Shown here: piece after piece, positions 41,494 to 43,987 of the stretch | Position numbering within the stretch: the stretch's first letter is position 1 | Layout of the letters: each line of letters begins with the position of its first letter | NCBI GenBank assembly: GCA_021800255.1 | Contig: JAJYZC010000024.1 | Location: 1-43,987, forward strand | From: Acidobacteriota bacterium | Lineage (GTDB): Bacteria > Acidobacteriota > Terriglobia > Terriglobales > Acidobacteriaceae | Reading direction: 5' to 3' | DNA: 43,987 bases | Notes under the pieces: model-generated | Database searches by the model: none | What the model was told of the DNA's origin: nothing | What the model saw: only the letters and a program-made list of their open reading frames with translations | Position numbers and translations under genes: made by a program

Positions 41494-42528
41494 ATGTTAA
41501 TTCGCACCAGAGCGCCATTGCGGCTTGGACTGGCCGGAGGCGGTACCGACGTTTCGCCCTACTGCGACGAATTCGGCGGCGCCATTCTCAATGCCACGAT
41601 CGATTATTACGCCTATGCGGCGCTGGAGCCGCTGGAGACGGGTAGAGTCGAGTTTGTCTCGGCTGATCTGCATGAGGAGGCGAGCTATTCCACTGCGCCC
41701 GAACTCGCCAGCGATGGCCGGCTTGACCTGTTTAAGGCCGTCTACAACCACGTGGTGCGGAACTACAACCAAGGCAAGCCGCTTAGCCTGCGCATGAGCA
41801 CGCGGGTGGACGTGCCGGCCGGATCCGGACTTGGCTCCTCCTCCACGCTGGTTGTGGCCATGCTCGCGGCCTACGTGGAGTGGCTCAATTTGGCGCTTGG
41901 CGAATACGAATTGGCGCAGACGGCCTTTACGATCGAGCGCGAGGAGGCCGGCCTGCAGGGCGGCAAGCAGGATCAATATGCAGCCGCTTTTGGCGGTTTC
42001 AACTTTATGGAGTTTGGCCGCAACGGACGAGTGCTCGTAAACCCTTTGCGTGTGAAGGACTGGATCGTCTCCGAGCTGGAGGCCTCGCTGCTGCTGTATT
42101 ACACCGGCAAGTCGCGCACTTCGGGGGACATCATCGAGGAGCAATCGCGCAATGTGCGCGACCGGAACGAGCTGGCGCTGGAAGCGATGCATTCGATCAA
42201 GGAAGAAGCATTTCGCATGAAGGAGTGCCTGTTGCGGGGCGATTTTCGATTTTTGCACGAGGTGCTGCGCAGCAGTTGGGAATCGAAAAAACGGATGGCC
42301 AGCCGCATTACCAACGAGCACATCGAACGTCTCTATGCTTGCGCGCTGGAAGCCGGTGCGCATTGCGCCAAAATCTCCGGCGCGGGTGGAGGCGGATTCA
42401 TGATGCTGCTCACGGACCCCATCCACAAGGACAAGGTCGCCGCGGCCTTGCACGCGCATCACGACGGCGGCACAACCTACGGGTGCCATTTTACGGCTGG
42501 GGGAGTGCAAGCCTGGAGAGTCCCATGA
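41494..42528 (+). CDS. hddA: D-glycero-alpha-D-manno-heptose 7-phosphate kinase (GHMP kinase)
   Basis: A 344-residue GHMP-superfamily kinase. N-terminal RTRAPLRLGLAGGGTDVSPY is typical of the HddA/FKP-like branch. The ATP loop is VPAGSGLGSSSTLVVAML (about residue 109), followed by GGKQDQYAAAFGGFN and the C-terminal GHMP motif KISGAGGGGFMMLL. It phosphorylates heptose 7-phosphate at C1 for GDP-heptose synthesis. The stop overlaps the gmhA start (ATGA). No strong ribosome binding site is visible before the ATG. The operon context with gmhA and hddC supports the heptose rather than the fucose branch. Confidence 0.87.
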   Translation: MLIRTRAPLRLGLAGGGTDVSPYCDEFGGAILNATIDYYAYAALEPLETGRVEFVSADLHEEASYSTAPELASDGRLDLFKAVYNHVVRNYNQGKPLSLRMSTRVDVPAGSGLGSSSTLVVAMLAAYVEWLNLALGEYELAQTAFTIEREEAGLQGGKQDQYAAAFGGFNFMEFGRNGRVLVNPLRVKDWIVSELEASLLLYYTGKSRTSGDIIEEQSRNVRDRNELALEAMHSIKEEAFRMKECLLRGDFRFLHEVLRSSWESKKRMASRITNEHIERLYACALEAGAHCAKISGAGGGGFMMLLTDPIHKDKVAAALHAHHDGGTTYGCHFTAGGVQAWRVP

Positions 42529-43145
42529 CTGACCTTGTGCGTGAACAATTAGTCGAAGCAGTCACCGTATTGCAGGCGGTGGCTGAGGACGCGGCGCTGC
42601 ACGCCACGCTGGCAGAGGCTGCGGAGAGAACCGCAGCGGCTTTGACAGCGGGGCGAAAACTGATGATCGCGGGCAACGGTGGCAGCGCGGCGGATGCGCA
42701 GCATCTGGCCGCGGAGTTTGTCAGCCGCCTCTGCGAAGACCGTCCGCCCATGCGCGCCATGGCGTTAACAACCGATACATCGATTCTGACGGCCATCGGA
42801 AACGACTATGGCTACGAGCGCGTGTTTGTGCGCCAAATCGAGGGGCTGGGCCAGGCCGGCGACGTGTTTTTGGGGATTTCGACCTCTGGCCGCTCGCCAA
42901 ACATTCTGCGCGCGCTGGAGGCGTGCCGGACGATGGGCATTGTAACCATCGGAATGACGGGCAAACAGGCGGTGCGGATGCCGCCGCTCTGCGATTACTG
43001 CATCAAGATTCCTTCCGATGTGACCATGCACATTCAGGAGGCTCACCTGGCTCTCGAACACATCTTTTGCATGATGGTGGAACGGATTTACTTCCGGCCG
43101 GGACAGTTCGAGAAGATCGAAGCCGCAGCCGTGCGCGAGGAATAG
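42525..43145 (+). CDS. gmhA: Sedoheptulose 7-phosphate isomerase (phosphoheptose isomerase)
   Basis: A 206-residue SIS-domain protein. Motifs are LMIAGNGGSAADAQHLAAEF (about residue 47), TTDTSILTAIGNDYGYERVF, FLGISTSGRSPNIL and HIQEAHLALEHIFC. It converts sedoheptulose 7-phosphate to D-glycero-D-manno-heptose 7-phosphate in the cytoplasm. It overlaps hddA by four bp and is followed five bp later by hddC. GGAG lies six bases before the ATG. Length and residues agree with GmhA; the identity is secure. Confidence 0.95.
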   Translation: MTDLVREQLVEAVTVLQAVAEDAALHATLAEAAERTAAALTAGRKLMIAGNGGSAADAQHLAAEFVSRLCEDRPPMRAMALTTDTSILTAIGNDYGYERVFVRQIEGLGQAGDVFLGISTSGRSPNILRALEACRTMGIVTIGMTGKQAVRMPPLCDYCIKIPSDVTMHIQEAHLALEHIFCMMVERIYFRPGQFEKIEAAAVREE

Positions 43146-43150
43146 AGCGA

Positions 43151-43840
43151 ATGGAAGCGATTGTCCTCGCCGGGGGCCTGGGAACGCGGCTGGCGGCGCG
43201 GTTGAATGGTATTCCCAAGCCTATGGCGGCGGTGGGCGGCCGCCCGTTTCTGGAGATTCTTTTGGGCCAATTGCAAGGCGCCGGCTGCACGCGCGCGGTG
43301 CTGGCGGTGGGCCATCTGCACAAGGCGATTCAGAATCACTTTGGCCCGTCATTTCACGGCCTGCGCTTGGACTACGCGGTCGAATCCGTTCCCCTGGGCA
43401 CCGGGGGCGCAATCCGCAATGCGATGAGCCTGGCCGCAGAAGAATCGGTTCTGGTGCTGAACGGGGACACATTTTTGAAGGCCGACTACGCAGCCATGCT
43501 CCGGTTCCACGCTGCCCAGGCCGCGCAAATCACGGTAGCCATTACCCGCCAGGCTGAGATCGCCCGCTATGGCGGAGTCCGCTTGCGGGGTGAGCGCATT
43601 GTGGGGTTTGAGGAAAAGGGGCGCACCGGCGAGGGATGGATCAACGCCGGCTCCTATGTGCTCAACCGGCGCCTTGAATGGCCGTCAACCTTGCAGAGCA
43701 GTTTCTCCTTCGAGCGGGACTTTCTGATGCCGGAGATTGCGCGCCTCGCCCCAGCCGCCTTTCGCGTAGATGGATTCTTCCTGGATATTGGCGTGCCCGA
43801 AGACCTGGACCGCGCCCAGACTGAGCTGGCGGGGTTCTGA
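43151..43840 (+). CDS. hddC: D-glycero-alpha-D-manno-heptose 1-phosphate guanylyltransferase-like nucleotidyltransferase
   Basis: A 229-residue nucleotidyltransferase. The N-terminal signature is MEAIVLAGGLGTRLAARLNG with IPKPMAAVGGRPFLEILLGQ, then GTGGAIRNAM and the metal-binding VLNGDTFL, ending in FFLDIGVPEDLDRAQ. It is expected to join GMP (from GTP) to heptose 1-phosphate, giving GDP-heptose for a surface glycan. The assignment rests on the adjacent hddA and gmhA. The phosphatase gmhB needed between HddA and HddC is not in the window. AGGA lies nine bases before the ATG. The 3' end faces murC with 13 bp between. Confidence 0.88.
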   Translation: MEAIVLAGGLGTRLAARLNGIPKPMAAVGGRPFLEILLGQLQGAGCTRAVLAVGHLHKAIQNHFGPSFHGLRLDYAVESVPLGTGGAIRNAMSLAAEESVLVLNGDTFLKADYAAMLRFHAAQAAQITVAITRQAEIARYGGVRLRGERIVGFEEKGRTGEGWINAGSYVLNRRLEWPSTLQSSFSFERDFLMPEIARLAPAAFRVDGFFLDIGVPEDLDRAQTELAGF

Positions 43841-43853
43841 GCGGCGATCTCGT

Positions 43854-43987
43854 TCAGGAGTTTGCGCCATCCAGCGCGGCCAGAATCTGCGGGGCCAGTT
43901 GGCTGATGCTGCCGGCCCCGAGGGTCAGGATCAGGTCGCCGGGCCGGGCCGCGGCTACGGCGGCGGCGGCAGCGGTGGAGAAGTCCG
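43854..43987 (-). CDS. murC: UDP-N-acetylmuramate--L-alanine ligase, C-terminal end (partial)
   Basis: Only the last 44 codons are in the window. They read ...TAAAAAVAAARPGDLILTLG, AGSISQLAPQIL, and end in DGANS-stop. The string GDLILTLGAGSI is the conserved C-terminal motif of MurC, which adds L-alanine to UDP-N-acetylmuramate in peptidoglycan synthesis. The gene is convergent with hddC. The upstream part lies outside the window. Confidence 0.75.
   Translation of the reverse strand, partial: DFSTAAAAAVAAARPGDLILTLGAGSISQLAPQILAALDGANS

Noticed and set aside
1..43987. CRISPR array, transposase, rRNA or phage structural genes
   Set aside because: No regularly spaced direct repeats, DDE/HUH transposase motifs, rRNA or capsid/terminase sequences were seen; only the small dispersed repeats and one HTH remnant.

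Overview
The window reads as chromosomal DNA of a GC-rich Gram-negative bacterium, most likely an Acidobacteriota member of the Terriglobia type. The grounds are a long TonB-dependent receptor with an N-terminal carboxypeptidase-regulatory-like domain (Oar-like), many Tat-exported sulfatases and beta-helix glycosidases, a zinc-ribbon/sigma-region-4 gene pair and a DUF6526 protein. No search could be run, so the taxonomy is inferred from protein style only.

Layout. 1-6980: a high-affinity potassium uptake locus on the minus strand (a 28-residue membrane peptide, kdpF, kdpA, kdpB, start of kdpC), preceded by the response regulator kdpE. A divergent KdpD-like sensor kinase lacks the usual cytoplasmic N-terminal KdpD/Usp domains. 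7017-8885: a Gfo/Idh/MocA oxidoreductase and a stand-alone receiver protein. 8961-12314: sulfite (or nitrite) reductase and a CysG-type siroheme synthase. They are preceded by what looks like a cysteine-sensing attenuator: a promoter whose predicted start falls on the ATG of a 21-codon leader peptide with three Cys codons, followed by a terminator hairpin. 12474-13643: a DtxR/MntR-type regulator, a decayed gene fragment and a strong terminator.

13735-32671 is the accessory core, a putative sulfated-glycan utilisation locus. Minus arms: an anaerobic-type sulfatase-maturating radical SAM enzyme with a SEC-C tail, a GH28-like beta-helix enzyme, a sulfatase, the Oar-like TonB receptor, a second sulfatase and a large secreted protein resembling clan GH-D alpha-glycosidases. 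Plus arm: a GntR/UTRA regulator, an MFS transporter, a Tat-exported amidohydrolase_2 lactonase-like enzyme, a second GH28-like enzyme and a third sulfatase. All three sulfatases carry the Cys-type formylglycine signature that the maturase could modify. Six of the enzymes carry twin-arginine signals. A similar 20-bp element sits at three promoters (TonB receptor, the divergent GntR/glycosidase region, MFS arm) and is a candidate operator for the GntR protein.

32672-34349 is gene-poor: a degenerate excisionase-like HTH gene lies beside the 3' end of tRNA-His(GTG), which suggests an old integration site. 34350-41346: a secreted papain-fold-like protein overlapping a DUF6526 gene, a DinB-family protein, aroA (TTG start), an XRE-type regulator, the zinc-ribbon/sigma-region-4 pair, a perfect 21-bp-stem hairpin, and a secreted HSL-type esterase. 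41494-43840: hddA-gmhA-hddC, the GDP-D-glycero-alpha-D-manno-heptose pathway without gmhB. The window ends in the 3' end of murC on the minus strand. A ~100-bp MITE/REP-like element occurs twice (about 4446-4547 and 18661-18767).
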